In this document: in pieces, positions 8,620-16,987 of the stretch
Layout: each line of letters starts with the position of its first letter
How positions within the stretch are numbered: position 1 is the stretch's first letter
Made by a program: the position numbers and the translations under genes
Notes under the pieces: model-generated
The model's database searches: none
What the model saw: only the letters and a program-made list of their open reading frames with translations
Told to the model about the DNA's origin: nothing
Virus record (IMG/VR): IMGVR_UViG_3300046532_001046
Location: 1 to 64,000 of that record
DNA: 64,000 nucleotides
DNA from: a virus
Direction: 5' to 3' (one strand)

Positions 8620-9150
8620 CTATGCTCCTGTAACTCCATATAGGGTGAACGTGCTGTATTGGATGTAGTCGCCGCCGCTCTTGGGGGTCAACGTGATCTG
8701 ATTTATGGCAGCCGTGCTATCCCACAACCCCGCCGTCGTAGCCAATTTCCATGTCGCGTCTACCGCTGAGGCGTTTTCCATCGCACATTGGGCTGACACC
8801 TGCTTGTAGCCCGTAGTGTTCGCATAGTTCGGAATCCACAACTTCATAGCGCAAAAGGTGTCTGCCGCAAGAGGCGCACCACCAACGATAAGATTTTCGA
8901 TCTTCGTTGCACCAGCGTTTCGGTTGCTGTAAACCGTCGCACTCACGGCATACAACTGTGTACTGGAATAGTTGGCGCCACTATCGCCGTTGATCGTAAG
9001 CCAATGATCGTCCCAAATGGATGCATTGTCTGTGCGGGCTGAGACTTCCAGCATCAGGTGGTCGTAGGACGACGCGATGCCTGTTTCGGACCATGACGCA
9101 GCGCCTCCGACACCGAGTTCGGTGTGGTCGATAACAGTGAAAGCAGCCAT
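8620..9150 (-). CDS. Virion beta-sandwich protein, paralogue family P, copy 1
   Basis: 176 aa, starting MAAFTVIDHTELGVGGAASW. Shared elements with its copy at 12233..12775: SSYDHLMLEVSART, NGDSGANYSS, LWIPNYA, TTAGLWDSTAAINQITL and YSTFTLYGV. The alternating hydrophobic pattern points to an all-beta jelly roll. It is weakly related to families Q and R next door, so the three adjacent genes look like ancient paralogues. Probably a fibre-associated head or decoration domain; no enzyme motif seen. Confidence 0.7.
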   Translation of the reverse strand: MAAFTVIDHTELGVGGAASWSETGIASSYDHLMLEVSARTDNASIWDDHWLTINGDSGANYSSTQLYAVSATVYSNRNAGATKIENLIVGGAPLAADTFCAMKLWIPNYANTTGYKQVSAQCAMENASAVDATWKLATTAGLWDSTAAINQITLTPKSGGDYIQYSTFTLYGVTGA

Positions 9151-9668
9151 CAGGCACTATTCAATCCGTAGAGGGTGAACTCGCAACCACGGCTGAAACT
9201 TCCAGCGTTAGGTGTGAACAAGATGGTGGTAATCGCCGCCGTGTTATCCCACAGCCCCGACCCGAACTGGACCCGCCTATCACTGTGAGGCAACGCACTC
9301 CCAGCCATAAGACTGCATGTCGTGTTCTTGTTCGTGTTCGCATAATCAAGGATGTCCATGATAAACGAGGCGTATTCGGCCGGAGGCAGCGACGACCCGT
9401 GCATACCGTCACTCGTCTGGATGTACGCCGCCCCCGTTTGGGCATACGCACCAGCGGACGAAGTTGATCCACGCATGTTGTGGTTGCTGTAGTTGGTTCC
9501 CGTGTCACCGTTGAGGTTGATTTTCAATCTCATCGCATACACCAGTTCGGTGCTGCGAAGCGACGCCCGCAGTTGCAGATGCTCATACGTCGCAGGGATA
9601 CCAGAGAACGTCACCGTCGCAGCATCAGCCTCCAAATACTGGGTGGCGATTGCCTCAATAACAGCCAT
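9150..9668 (-). CDS. Virion beta-sandwich protein, paralogue family Q, copy 1
   Basis: 172 aa from the ATG at 9668 (MAVIEAIATQYLEADAATV); a TTG one codon earlier is less likely because copy 2 (12775..13338) also begins MAVIEAIAT. Motifs YEHLQLRASLR, INLNGDTGTNYSNHNMRG, MDILDYANTNKNTT, GLWDNTAAITTILF and CEFTLYGLNSA recur in the family. The gene ends one base into the start of family P. Predicted all-beta structural protein. Confidence 0.7.
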   Translation of the reverse strand: MAVIEAIATQYLEADAATVTFSGIPATYEHLQLRASLRSTELVYAMRLKINLNGDTGTNYSNHNMRGSTSSAGAYAQTGAAYIQTSDGMHGSSLPPAEYASFIMDILDYANTNKNTTCSLMAGSALPHSDRRVQFGSGLWDNTAAITTILFTPNAGSFSRGCEFTLYGLNSA

Positions 9669-9705
9669 CAAGCCACCATCCTGAACCGAGGATTCGTATG
9701 GTGAC

Positions 9706-10284
9706 TCATGCGGTCACCATCCGAGGTAGAACACCGAACAGGTCGAACACGGAACCTGTCGGCCAGTTGCCCGTATTAGGCGACAACGTAACCTTGTTGA
9801 TCGCTGCTTGCGAGTTCCAAGTATTAGCACCAAGTCTTATAAACCCGTCACCGTCGGAGTCCGAAGCGGCCTGAGTAATAACCGACTTGTATTTCCCGCT
9901 GTTGATGTCGAATACATGACCTATCCATGCAGAAAACTCGTTGGCTCCCGCCGATGAACCCAGCGTCCGAACTGACACGCCAGTAGAAGTACCAGAACCA
10001 GCGGTGGCGGCACTACCGTCCCCTATCATATTCTGGTATGGGTAGTTGCTGCCCGAGTCATCGTTGAACCTCATATAACCGTTGTCGTATATCGCAACTT
10101 GGTTCCCGTGTGTGTACGCGATCACGACCAGATCCATGTACTGGGAGAAGTCACCCGTCTGACCGTCGTCGGTTGAGATCCAATTGACCGAGGCAGCGGG
10201 CAGCGACAGGGATGCGTGGGCGATACCGACCCATGCCTCACCGTCAGTGAGAACACCATCAACAATGTACGCTGGATCAGCCAT
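9706..10284 (-). CDS. Virion beta-sandwich protein, paralogue family R, copy 1
   Basis: 192 aa, starting MADPAYIVDGVLTDGEAWVG. Family signature: SQYMDLVVIAYTHG, FNDDSGSNYPYQNM, GHVFDINSGKYKS, TLSPNTGNWPTGSVFDLFG and the ending LPRMVTA. Copy 2 is 13338..13964. The DSGxNY turn is shared with families P and Q. Probably a tail-fibre-associated beta domain. The ATG overlaps the stop of the next upstream gene by one base. Confidence 0.7.
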   Translation of the reverse strand: MADPAYIVDGVLTDGEAWVGIAHASLSLPAASVNWISTDDGQTGDFSQYMDLVVIAYTHGNQVAIYDNGYMRFNDDSGSNYPYQNMIGDGSAATAGSGTSTGVSVRTLGSSAGANEFSAWIGHVFDINSGKYKSVITQAASDSDGDGFIRLGANTWNSQAAINKVTLSPNTGNWPTGSVFDLFGVLPRMVTA

Positions 10285-11114
10285 TATGCGGCCACCGCGT
10301 ATCGGATGATGACAATGCCCGTACCGCCGATGTAGTTGCCGCCACTATATACACCACCAGCGCCGCCACCACAGTTCGGGGTTGGCCCCATTTCGCTGTC
10401 GCCATCGCCGCCTCCACCTGTACCACCCGAAGCATCAACCAGACCTGCACCACCGCCACCACCACCGTACAGTGGGGTCGCTGCACCTATCCCGTATCCC
10501 GTGGCGCCGTTACCACCCGCCCCTGCCGTGCCAGCAACGGCATCCGCACCAGCGGCGCCGTAACCACCACCGCCGCCGCCTGAACGGTCTGGGTGCGATG
10601 TCCCAGCCCCCGCACCGCCAGCGTAGCCTTGGCTGCCAGTTCCAGCACCACCTGCGCCCGCCGCACTAGCCCCACCCGCAGGTCCACCACCGCCAGAACC
10701 ACCTGCTTGGCCCGCAGCGTCGTTGACTGCCCCGCCGTAACCACCATAGGCCGCCGTGACCCCCAACGCTGTGCTGTTCTCAGCGTAAGGCAGGGTTGCG
10801 TTGCCAGTCCCACCCGCACCGACAGCAATCGTATACGTTCCCGCACTCACAGCCATACCCGTGCCCGTCTGAACACCGCCAGCACCACCGCCAGCACCAA
10901 AGCCCGAACCGCCACCGCCACCTGCGACAATCAGATAATCCACATCAGCCGCACCAGCAGCAACATAGAACTTGCCTGAACCACGGAACGTATGCACACG
11001 GTACGTCGTACCAGAATCAACGTACTGCGTGATGATCCCACCAAACGCCGTCAAAGGGTCGCCGCCAGCACCGGCAGCCGCCATCAACCCGAACTTGGCG
11101 GAACCTACAGGCAT
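10284..11114 (-). CDS. Glycine-rich tail-fibre tip, cassette copy 2
   Basis: 276 aa. It starts MPVGSAKFGLMAAAGAGG. Strands GGIITQYVDSGTTYRVHTF and RGSGKFYVAAGAADVDYLIV are followed by runs such as GGGGGSGFGAGGGAGG and GGGGGGAGLVDASGG, ending GGTGIVIIRYAVAA. Same domain class as 6549..7439 and 13967..14854, but the loop sequences between glycine runs differ, as expected if they contact different receptors. Confidence 0.8.
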   Translation of the reverse strand: MPVGSAKFGLMAAAGAGGDPLTAFGGIITQYVDSGTTYRVHTFRGSGKFYVAAGAADVDYLIVAGGGGGSGFGAGGGAGGVQTGTGMAVSAGTYTIAVGAGGTGNATLPYAENSTALGVTAAYGGYGGAVNDAAGQAGGSGGGGPAGGASAAGAGGAGTGSQGYAGGAGAGTSHPDRSGGGGGGYGAAGADAVAGTAGAGGNGATGYGIGAATPLYGGGGGGAGLVDASGGTGGGGDGDSEMGPTPNCGGGAGGVYSGGNYIGGTGIVIIRYAVAA

Positions 11115-11815
11115 TAGGAGAAGTCCTGTCCTGACACTGCTCCGTACCAGAGCGTTCCAGCGTCGATGGTCGTAAAGACGAGGATGTCTGTACGACTAGC
11201 AGTAGTAGTAAGAGTAGGTGCGGTCCCGCCAGCCCACTTCACCGAACCCGGCCAAGTAGCCGTGCGTGAACCGGTCCCGTCCTGATTGAGGAACAGGGTG
11301 AACGAACCCGAGGTCCCTGTGGCGGGAGGATTTGAGAAAGTGAACGTGCAGTTCGCCGTCAGGGTCACGTTGTGGACGTTGCCGTCAGTCAAATCAATCG
11401 TGTCCGTCGCCCCAGATGTGGCGTTGGCGACACAGGTCTCCCCAACGTCCTTGAGGACCGGGGCGCTGATGATCTGGTCTGCGCCGACAATCGCCCCTGA
11501 AAGAGTGCCGCCAGCCTTCGGCAACGCTGCGGCAGCAGTAGTAGTCGTAGAAGTTAGGATTGCATCTCTTGTGGCTATGTCTACGCCATCAAAGGTACTA
11601 TTAGTCGTAATAGCACCGGTCATGGCTCCGCCAGCAAGTGACAGTACATTGCTGGGCAGGGAGGAGTAGGACAACGAGGTCCACGCCGTAGACCCGTCAC
11701 CAATCTTGTACTTATCCGTATCGGTTTCGATAGCGAACTCGCCCTGAGCCAGCGTGGGGTTGTTGGTCGTCCAGTTGCTGGCGGTGTCTCGCCTTAACTG
11801 TATTTGTACAGCCAT
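11114..11815 (-). CDS. Tail fibre with Mtd-like N-terminus, cassette copy 2
   Basis: 233 aa, N-terminus MAVQIQLRRDTASNWTTNNP, almost the same first 90 residues as 7439..8209, with one copy of the AITTNSTFDGVDIATRDAIL repeat instead of two. The C-terminal head is different (TCVANATSGATDTIDLTDG, then CTFTFSNPPATGTSGSFTL and GTLWYGAVSG) and is instead close to the head of 14854..15759. This mix shows that heads and shafts have recombined. Confidence 0.85.
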   Translation of the reverse strand: MAVQIQLRRDTASNWTTNNPTLAQGEFAIETDTDKYKIGDGSTAWTSLSYSSLPSNVLSLAGGAMTGAITTNSTFDGVDIATRDAILTSTTTTAAAALPKAGGTLSGAIVGADQIISAPVLKDVGETCVANATSGATDTIDLTDGNVHNVTLTANCTFTFSNPPATGTSGSFTLFLNQDGTGSRTATWPGSVKWAGGTAPTLTTTASRTDILVFTTIDAGTLWYGAVSGQDFS

Positions 11816-11824
11816 TACTTACTC

Positions 11825-12223
11825 CTAATCGGTAGCGGCGTAAGCCGTGTCGTAGGCGGTTTGCGCCTCTTCAGCGGTGCCGCCGCCATCCACTGACGCC
11901 TGACGGGCCGCCTCGCCTGCTGCTGCCTTGCGAGTGGCCTTCGCAGTGGGCGGGTCTTCGGGCCACACCACTTCAGACTGACGACTGTACGTTGCTGGTA
12001 AGTCTCTGAGAGCCTGCCTGTACGTCGCCCATTCTTCAGCAGTGTGGGCACCTAGAGAGGCATCATCCAGCCGTGTCCAGTCGGAAGCCGCTAGAGCGCT
12101 GTTACGCGGACTCTTGATGAAACTCATGTCAAGATCATATGACTCATGGGCAGCATCTATCTCAGACTCTTCTTCTGCCGTAAGGTCCATATAAACCCCA
12201 TCTACAACTTTTTGTCTTGGCAT
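11825..12223 (-). CDS. Phage tail assembly chaperone-like protein, copy 2
   Basis: 132 aa, the same length as 8219..8617. The middle (RNSALAASDWTRLDDASLG, then HTAEEWATYRQALRDLP) carries the tail-assembly-chaperone signature. The first 50 residues have diverged most, while the last 60 are nearly unchanged. Having one chaperone per fibre cassette suggests each recognises its own fibre. Confidence 0.8.
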   Translation of the reverse strand: MPRQKVVDGVYMDLTAEEESEIDAAHESYDLDMSFIKSPRNSALAASDWTRLDDASLGAHTAEEWATYRQALRDLPATYSRQSEVVWPEDPPTAKATRKAAAGEAARQASVDGGGTAEEAQTAYDTAYAATD

Positions 12224-12232
12224 TTCTAACTC

Positions 12233-12775
12233 CTAAGCGTCGTTAGTCACGCCGTACAGCGTGAACGATGAATACTGAGCAAAATCACTGCTTGCTCCCA
12301 GTATCTTGATTCGATTGATTGCAGCCGTGCTGCTCCACATTCCTGCGGTGTAGTAGACATACCATTCGTTGGTACTCGTTGTAAGCCCACCGGCTCCGTT
12401 ATTTATCACTACGGTTTTAAAGTTTGAAGTGCTCGCATAGTTGGGCACCCACATAGTGAATGTACCGAAGGCACTTGCAGTATTGGTGGCACCCGGCATT
12501 CGTGGATATGCAGCCACAGTTGGCTGACTACCATTTCGTTCCACCGATACGGAACCGGCGTGTTGTTGAGTGTAATAGTTGGCGTAATCGTAGTTGGTGG
12601 TTCCTGAATCGTTGTTGAACTGAACCTTGTACGAGGATATCTTTTCGGAGGCGCTACCTCGCGCTGAAGTGACAACGTAAAGGTGGTCATACGCGGAAGA
12701 TATACTCGTTATATCCACCAAGGTGGCATTACCGGAACTGAGTTCGGTGTGATTGATAACAGTGAAAGCAGCCAT
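12233..12775 (-). CDS. Virion beta-sandwich protein, paralogue family P, copy 2
   Basis: 180 aa, MAAFTVINHTELSSGNATL. Alignable along its whole length with 8620..9150 (SAYDHLYVVTSARG, LWSSTAAINRI-like GMWSSTAAINRIKI, YSSFTLYGV). More diverged than the chaperone copies, consistent with selection on exposed loops. Structural, no enzyme motif. Confidence 0.7.
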   Translation of the reverse strand: MAAFTVINHTELSSGNATLVDITSISSAYDHLYVVTSARGSASEKISSYKVQFNNDSGTTNYDYANYYTQQHAGSVSVERNGSQPTVAAYPRMPGATNTASAFGTFTMWVPNYASTSNFKTVVINNGAGGLTTSTNEWYVYYTAGMWSSTAAINRIKILGASSDFAQYSSFTLYGVTNDA

Positions 12776-13338
12776 TATGACGACTTCAATCCGTAGAGGC
12801 TAGCCGTAGTGCCTCGCTTGACATCGCCGCTACTCGTCTGGAACCAAATCCTGTCAACGGCACCCGTGTTATTCCACAGACCGTGATTGTTGAAGCCAAT
12901 GGCACTCACATCTGTGGCGTAATGATACTTTCCGCCAAATACTGCTCCACACATTATCTCTGTGGTGGTGATCTTGCTGGTATGGGCGTAGTCCATGATG
13001 GTCATACGGACAAAGCCGAAACAAGGTTCGCCTGTCCAGTTGCCACCCGACGGGGTGTACGTCGTACTAATGCCATAGTTGGCTGTGTACGCTGCTGGCC
13101 TCGGAACCGTGTCGTTGCTCTTTATCTTTATGTAGTGGTTCACATAGTTGCTACCCGTATCAACCGCTCCACCACCAGTGCCGAAACGCAACAATGTGTG
13201 TTCCATCGGGGTGCCTCCATCCCCTCGGTTGGTTATGTGCAACTCCAAATGCTGGTAAGTAGATGGGATGGATGTGAACTCAATACTGGAAGCATCATTC
13301 TCCAATATCACTGTGGCAATTGCTTCGATAACAGCCAT
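12775..13338 (-). CDS. Virion beta-sandwich protein, paralogue family Q, copy 2
   Basis: 187 aa, MAVIEAIATVILENDASSIEF. Family Q motifs TYQHLELHITNRG, GSNYVNHYIKIKS, MTIMDYAHTSKITT and GLWNNTGAVDRIWF are present, with a longer central loop (GISTTYTPSGGNWTG) than copy 1. One-base overlap with the family P gene downstream. Confidence 0.7.
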   Translation of the reverse strand: MAVIEAIATVILENDASSIEFTSIPSTYQHLELHITNRGDGGTPMEHTLLRFGTGGGAVDTGSNYVNHYIKIKSNDTVPRPAAYTANYGISTTYTPSGGNWTGEPCFGFVRMTIMDYAHTSKITTTEIMCGAVFGGKYHYATDVSAIGFNNHGLWNNTGAVDRIWFQTSSGDVKRGTTASLYGLKSS

Positions 13339-13964
13339 TATGCGTTCACCATTCTTGGCAGGATACCGAATAGGTCGAAAGTAGAACCTGTCTTGAAGTT
13401 GTTAGTGGAAAGGGAAAGAACTATTGAAGAGAGATTGAGGTCATGTCCTCCGTATAGACCACGCCACCCAGAAAAGATTGTGGCAACATAGTCACTGCCT
13501 CCTGAGGCACCCAGATTTCCGACTCGGGACGATGCGTTTTTGAACTTGGTATTACAGTTGATGTCATAGAAATAACAGACCGTGGTGGCGAAGGCATTAG
13601 TCGGCTGACCATCTGCGGCAATCGCTCCGACGAACATCAAACTAGTCTTAAAGTTCTGCCCAGTGGCACTTCCCGACCCGGTGTAGTACAAGCGGTGACT
13701 TTCGTAACTGCCCCCATCTGTGGAAGTGTTTGAATCACTGTTCAACTTCGCGTACATTGTCACTCCCCCAGTGCCCGTATAAGTACCCCGTCCTGAGACT
13801 ATGAGAACTAGGTCCATGAACTGGGACCAGTCCTTGGAACTTCCGTCGTTGGGTGATGTAAACGTGACTGTTGAAACGTCCGACGCCAACGTCTGTTTAC
13901 TGAGGCCAATCCAAGCCTCTCCATCTTCCAAAACTCCACCTGAGATATAACTGGGGTCAGCCAT
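13338..13964 (-). CDS. Virion beta-sandwich protein, paralogue family R, copy 2
   Basis: 208 aa, MADPSYISGGVLEDGEAWIG, against MADPAYIVDGVLTDGEAWVG in copy 1. Shared WSQFMDLVLIVSGRG, CYFYDINCNTKFKN, SLSTNNFKTGSTFDLFGI and the ending LPRMVNA. The insert around LYYTGSGSATGQNFKTSLMF is specific to this copy. Confidence 0.7.
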   Translation of the reverse strand: MADPSYISGGVLEDGEAWIGLSKQTLASDVSTVTFTSPNDGSSKDWSQFMDLVLIVSGRGTYTGTGGVTMYAKLNSDSNTSTDGGSYESHRLYYTGSGSATGQNFKTSLMFVGAIAADGQPTNAFATTVCYFYDINCNTKFKNASSRVGNLGASGGSDYVATIFSGWRGLYGGHDLNLSSIVLSLSTNNFKTGSTFDLFGILPRMVNA

Positions 13965-13966
13965 GA

Positions 13967-14854
13967 CTACACCTCATACCTGATGACGACAATGCCTGAA
14001 CCGCCATAACCACTATCCCGAATATAAGTGTCGGTGCCACCATAAGCCCCACCACCACCACCTGAACTTGGTCTGCCCCCTTCTCCGGGCATTGCAGTCT
14101 GCCTCGCAGCACCGCCACCGCCTGAACCACCAACGCCATGCGTATCACCAGTTTGGTATGACGCTCCACCACCCCCACCCGCATAGGTCGGGTTAGTAGC
14201 GGTGCGACCAATGCCGGTTGCTCCTGCACCACCGGCACCACCCGTGTCCGATGATGCGTCGACTCCAGCAGCGCTCTTGCCTCCACCACCACCGCTTGCA
14301 CCAGTGTTTTGGTAAGTGCCTCCTCTGTACCCATCGCCACCATCATTGCCTTGACCGGATGTACCAGATCCACCAGTGGGCGTCCCGCCCGAATAGCCAG
14401 AACCGGCACCGCCACCGGAACCACCACTACTAGCATTGTTGTTAGAGATAGATCCAGCCCCACCACCAGTTGCGGTCAAACCAAAGGCAGAACTGTTGGA
14501 GCCACTAGCACCGTTGTAGTTCATAGTGCCACCCCAGCCTCCCTTTCCGACAACAATCGTGTACGTCTGAGCGGTCACGGTGTGGCCTGTGCCTGACAAC
14601 ATGCCACCGGCACCGCCACCACCGGCTGATCCGGCATAGGTGCCTTGGGCGTTACCCCCACCGGCAACAATCAAGTAATCCACATCAACCTCGTTATTTA
14701 CCACATAAAACTTCCCCGAACCTCTGAAGGTATGAACCCGGTATGTCGTTCCAGAATCGGTGTATTGCGAGATAATCCCACCGAACGCCGTCATGCCACC
14801 ACCGGCTGATCCGGCTGCTCCTAATAGGGCTACTCGCCCAGCACCAAGAGGCAT
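13967..14854 (-). CDS. Glycine-rich tail-fibre tip, copy 3
   Basis: 295 aa, MPLGAGRVALLGAAGSAGGG. The first 80 residues (GGIISQYTDSGTTYRVHTF, RGSGKFYVVNNEVDVDYLIV) are very close to 10284..11114. After that come glycine runs with different loops (SNNNASSGGSGGGAGSGYS, GGGGGASYQTGDTHGVGG), ending YGGSGIVVIRYEV. It pairs with fibre 14854..15759 but lacks the chaperone and P/Q/R genes of a full cassette. Confidence 0.8.
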   Translation of the reverse strand: MPLGAGRVALLGAAGSAGGGMTAFGGIISQYTDSGTTYRVHTFRGSGKFYVVNNEVDVDYLIVAGGGNAQGTYAGSAGGGGAGGMLSGTGHTVTAQTYTIVVGKGGWGGTMNYNGASGSNSSAFGLTATGGGAGSISNNNASSGGSGGGAGSGYSGGTPTGGSGTSGQGNDGGDGYRGGTYQNTGASGGGGGKSAAGVDASSDTGGAGGAGATGIGRTATNPTYAGGGGGASYQTGDTHGVGGSGGGGAARQTAMPGEGGRPSSGGGGGAYGGTDTYIRDSGYGGSGIVVIRYEV

Positions 14855-15759
14855 TAGGCCATCGCCAACCCGGCGGCAAAGCCGTACCAGATGACGCCAC
14901 CATCAACGGTCAGGAACGTCAGAATGTCCACGCCTGAAGCAGTCAGAGTGGGTGCCGTTCCACCAGCCCAATCAACAGAGGTGGGCCAAGTCAGGGTGGC
15001 GCTCGCCCCATTGGTGACGATCAAAGTGAACGACCCGGCACTACCCGTCGCCGGAGGGTTGGTGAAAGTCAACGTCTGGGCACCGGACAGCGTGTAGGTC
15101 TGCACGTTCCCCAGAGAAAGGTCCACGGCATGTGCTGCCATAGCCACCTTGGTTTCGGCGTAATCCTTCATCACCGGGCGTTGGAGAATCTGATCGGCAG
15201 CGTCAACTGTGCCTGACAGGGTTCCACCAGCCTTCGGCAACGCTGCACCAGCCGTGGTGGTTGTAGAAGTCAGTATTGCGTCTCTTACTGCGATATCAAC
15301 ACCGTCAAAGGTGCTGTTGGTTGTGATCGCACCGGTCATTGCCCCACCAGCAAGTGGCAGTACGGTGCTAGTCAGAGCAACCGTTCCTGTGCTGTCGGGC
15401 AGGGTGAGTGTGCGGTCTGCGGTCGGGTCGGTAACCAGAAGGGTGGTCTCATAAGCATCGGCAGTGGCACCCTCAAAGACTATCCTGTCCTTCGCCAGAA
15501 TACTGGCAGCGTCAACTGTAACGGTGGTACCAGAGACAGTCAGGTCTCCGGTGATGCGGGCAGAACCTGTCACATCAAGGGCGACAGTGGGCGTGGTCTG
15601 GTTGATACCTACCCGGCTATTGCCAGAGTCGACCTTCAGCACACCGGGATTGAGGGACACGCCATAGGCGGTCCACTTCTCGCTATCCCACTGCCACTGC
15701 TTACCGCTTACGGTATGTATGTCACCCGTGGTTGGGCTGTTTGGAAAGTCAATTGCCAT
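14854..15759 (-). CDS. Long tail fibre, copy 3 (hybrid N-terminus)
   Basis: 301 aa. The N-terminus (MAIDFPNSPTTGDIHTVSGK, WQWDSEKWTAYG) matches the next upstream gene 15759..16367 rather than the Mtd-like start of the other two fibres. Next is a chaperone-free shaft typical of T4-like fibres (VDSGNSRVGINQTTPTVALD, VTGSARITGDLTVSGTTVTV). The AITTNSTFDGVDIAVRDAIL repeat and a head shared with 11114..11815 follow. So it is a fusion of two fibre lineages. Confidence 0.8.
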   Translation of the reverse strand: MAIDFPNSPTTGDIHTVSGKQWQWDSEKWTAYGVSLNPGVLKVDSGNSRVGINQTTPTVALDVTGSARITGDLTVSGTTVTVDAASILAKDRIVFEGATADAYETTLLVTDPTADRTLTLPDSTGTVALTSTVLPLAGGAMTGAITTNSTFDGVDIAVRDAILTSTTTTAGAALPKAGGTLSGTVDAADQILQRPVMKDYAETKVAMAAHAVDLSLGNVQTYTLSGAQTLTFTNPPATGSAGSFTLIVTNGASATLTWPTSVDWAGGTAPTLTASGVDILTFLTVDGGVIWYGFAAGLAMA

Positions 15760-16367
15760 TACGCTGAGGCTCCTCCGTCAAGAGCGGTTAGGCCACCGAA
15801 TACAGTGCCCGATTGCCCTCCGTCGATATTGAATACTAAACTGAAGTTTGGTTCTTCTATGGCGTGACCCATTTCTACCCAAGTACCATCGTACCTGATG
15901 AATGTCCTGCCTGTATCAGACTCAAACCAGAACTGTCCGGGGTCCGGGGAGGTGGGTGCAGTATCAGAGGCTGTTAGTAGCAGATTCTCTGCTGCGTGAC
16001 CGAGTTCAACCCACTGAGACGAGTTGGCGTCCGTGTAGTATATGAACGTCTTACCAGTATCCGACTCAAACCAAACGTCTCCAACGGTGGCACTAGCGGG
16101 AAGAGTGTCACCGACCTTGAATGACTGTCCATCGCTGGCGTGTCCTAGTTCAACCCAAGTGCTGTCGTAGTAGATGAAAGCCTTGCCGGAATCGGACTCG
16201 TACCACAGGTCCCCCAGTGTGGGGCTTGACGGGGCAGCATCGGCAGCGGTGAACTTGTTGGTGTTGGCGCTACGAGCCCAGTAGGTGCCATTCCAAACCC
16301 AAACGGTATCCCCAACGGTCTTGGTATCGTTGACAGATGGGGAGGCAGGAAAGTCGATAGCCGCCAT
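15759..16367 (-). CDS. Repeat tail-fibre/attachment protein
   Basis: 202 aa. After MAAIDFPASPSVNDTKTVGD it contains three copies of a 40-50-residue unit of the form APTSPDPGQFWFESDTGRTF / IRYDGTWVELGHA. Each W/Y-rich unit probably forms a small beta hairpin, as in phage collar or fibre stalk proteins. The Gly-rich end (DGGQSGTVFGGLTALDGGA) resembles the end of 16367..16948. It shares the unit with that gene (NLWFESDTGNTLVYYTDANT). Confidence 0.7.
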   Translation of the reverse strand: MAAIDFPASPSVNDTKTVGDTVWVWNGTYWARSANTNKFTAADAAPSSPTLGDLWYESDSGKAFIYYDSTWVELGHASDGQSFKVGDTLPASATVGDVWFESDTGKTFIYYTDANSSQWVELGHAAENLLLTASDTAPTSPDPGQFWFESDTGRTFIRYDGTWVEMGHAIEEPNFSLVFNIDGGQSGTVFGGLTALDGGASA

Positions 16368-16948
16368 TAGACGCCGCCTCCGTCAAGGGTGGGCGTCCCG
16401 CCATAAGAACTGCCGGGGACACCCCCATCCATGTTGATGAAGAACTCATGTGAGGAATCGACACTCTGGCCGAGTTCCACCCACTGCGAAGTGTTTGCAT
16501 CCGTGTAATACACGAGAGTGTTGCCGGTGTCTGACTCAAACCACAGGTTGCCTGCGTCAGGAGCGGCGGGGGGCGTCTCGGAAACGGTCAGGCTTGCCCC
16601 ACCGCCAGACACTTCCTGCCATGCACCACTGGACCGGAAATAGAACGTGTCGTTCGTGGTGTCTACAGCAAGAGCACCATTGGCTAAGGCTGTGGAGGGA
16701 GCACCGTTGGTAGCCAATGTGACTACCCCGAGGGCGGCTTCAAAGGTGTCGTCGGTCTTTAGGACATTTGCCGCAGAGCGGTAAAGGGTTGCATCACCAC
16801 TAGCAGACCCCGTACCCCATGTAATCTTGCCGCCAGCATCCATTGACATACGGGCATTGGAGTCTCCAGCAACTTTGGTGCGGAGGGCCTCCGAAGACGC
16901 TGACGCTTGGTCATCAACAGATACAACGGTCTTGAATGATCTAGCCAC
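16367..16948 (-). CDS. Tail-fibre protein with one W/Y repeat unit
   Basis: 193 aa from a GTG start (MARSFKTVVSVDDQASASSE) preceded by TTGAGG. The first 110 residues are a beta-rich shaft (MSMDAGGKITWGTGSASGD, TFYFRSSGAWQEVSGGG). One copy of the ESDTG...YYTDANTSQWVELG unit follows, then GGVPGSSYGGTPTLDGGGV. Related to 15759..16367 by the shared unit and ending. Confidence 0.7.
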   Translation of the reverse strand: MARSFKTVVSVDDQASASSEALRTKVAGDSNARMSMDAGGKITWGTGSASGDATLYRSAANVLKTDDTFEAALGVVTLATNGAPSTALANGALAVDTTNDTFYFRSSGAWQEVSGGGASLTVSETPPAAPDAGNLWFESDTGNTLVYYTDANTSQWVELGQSVDSSHEFFINMDGGVPGSSYGGTPTLDGGGV

Positions 16949-16987
16949 GGCCTCAACCGATCCTATGTACTTGGTAGCCCCTCAGGA

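Noticed and set aside
6549-15759. Diversity-generating retroelement acting on the Mtd-like fibres
   Set aside because: The fibre N-termini resemble Mtd, but no reverse transcriptase or template repeat with adenine-biased changes is visible; the variation looks like duplication and shuffling.
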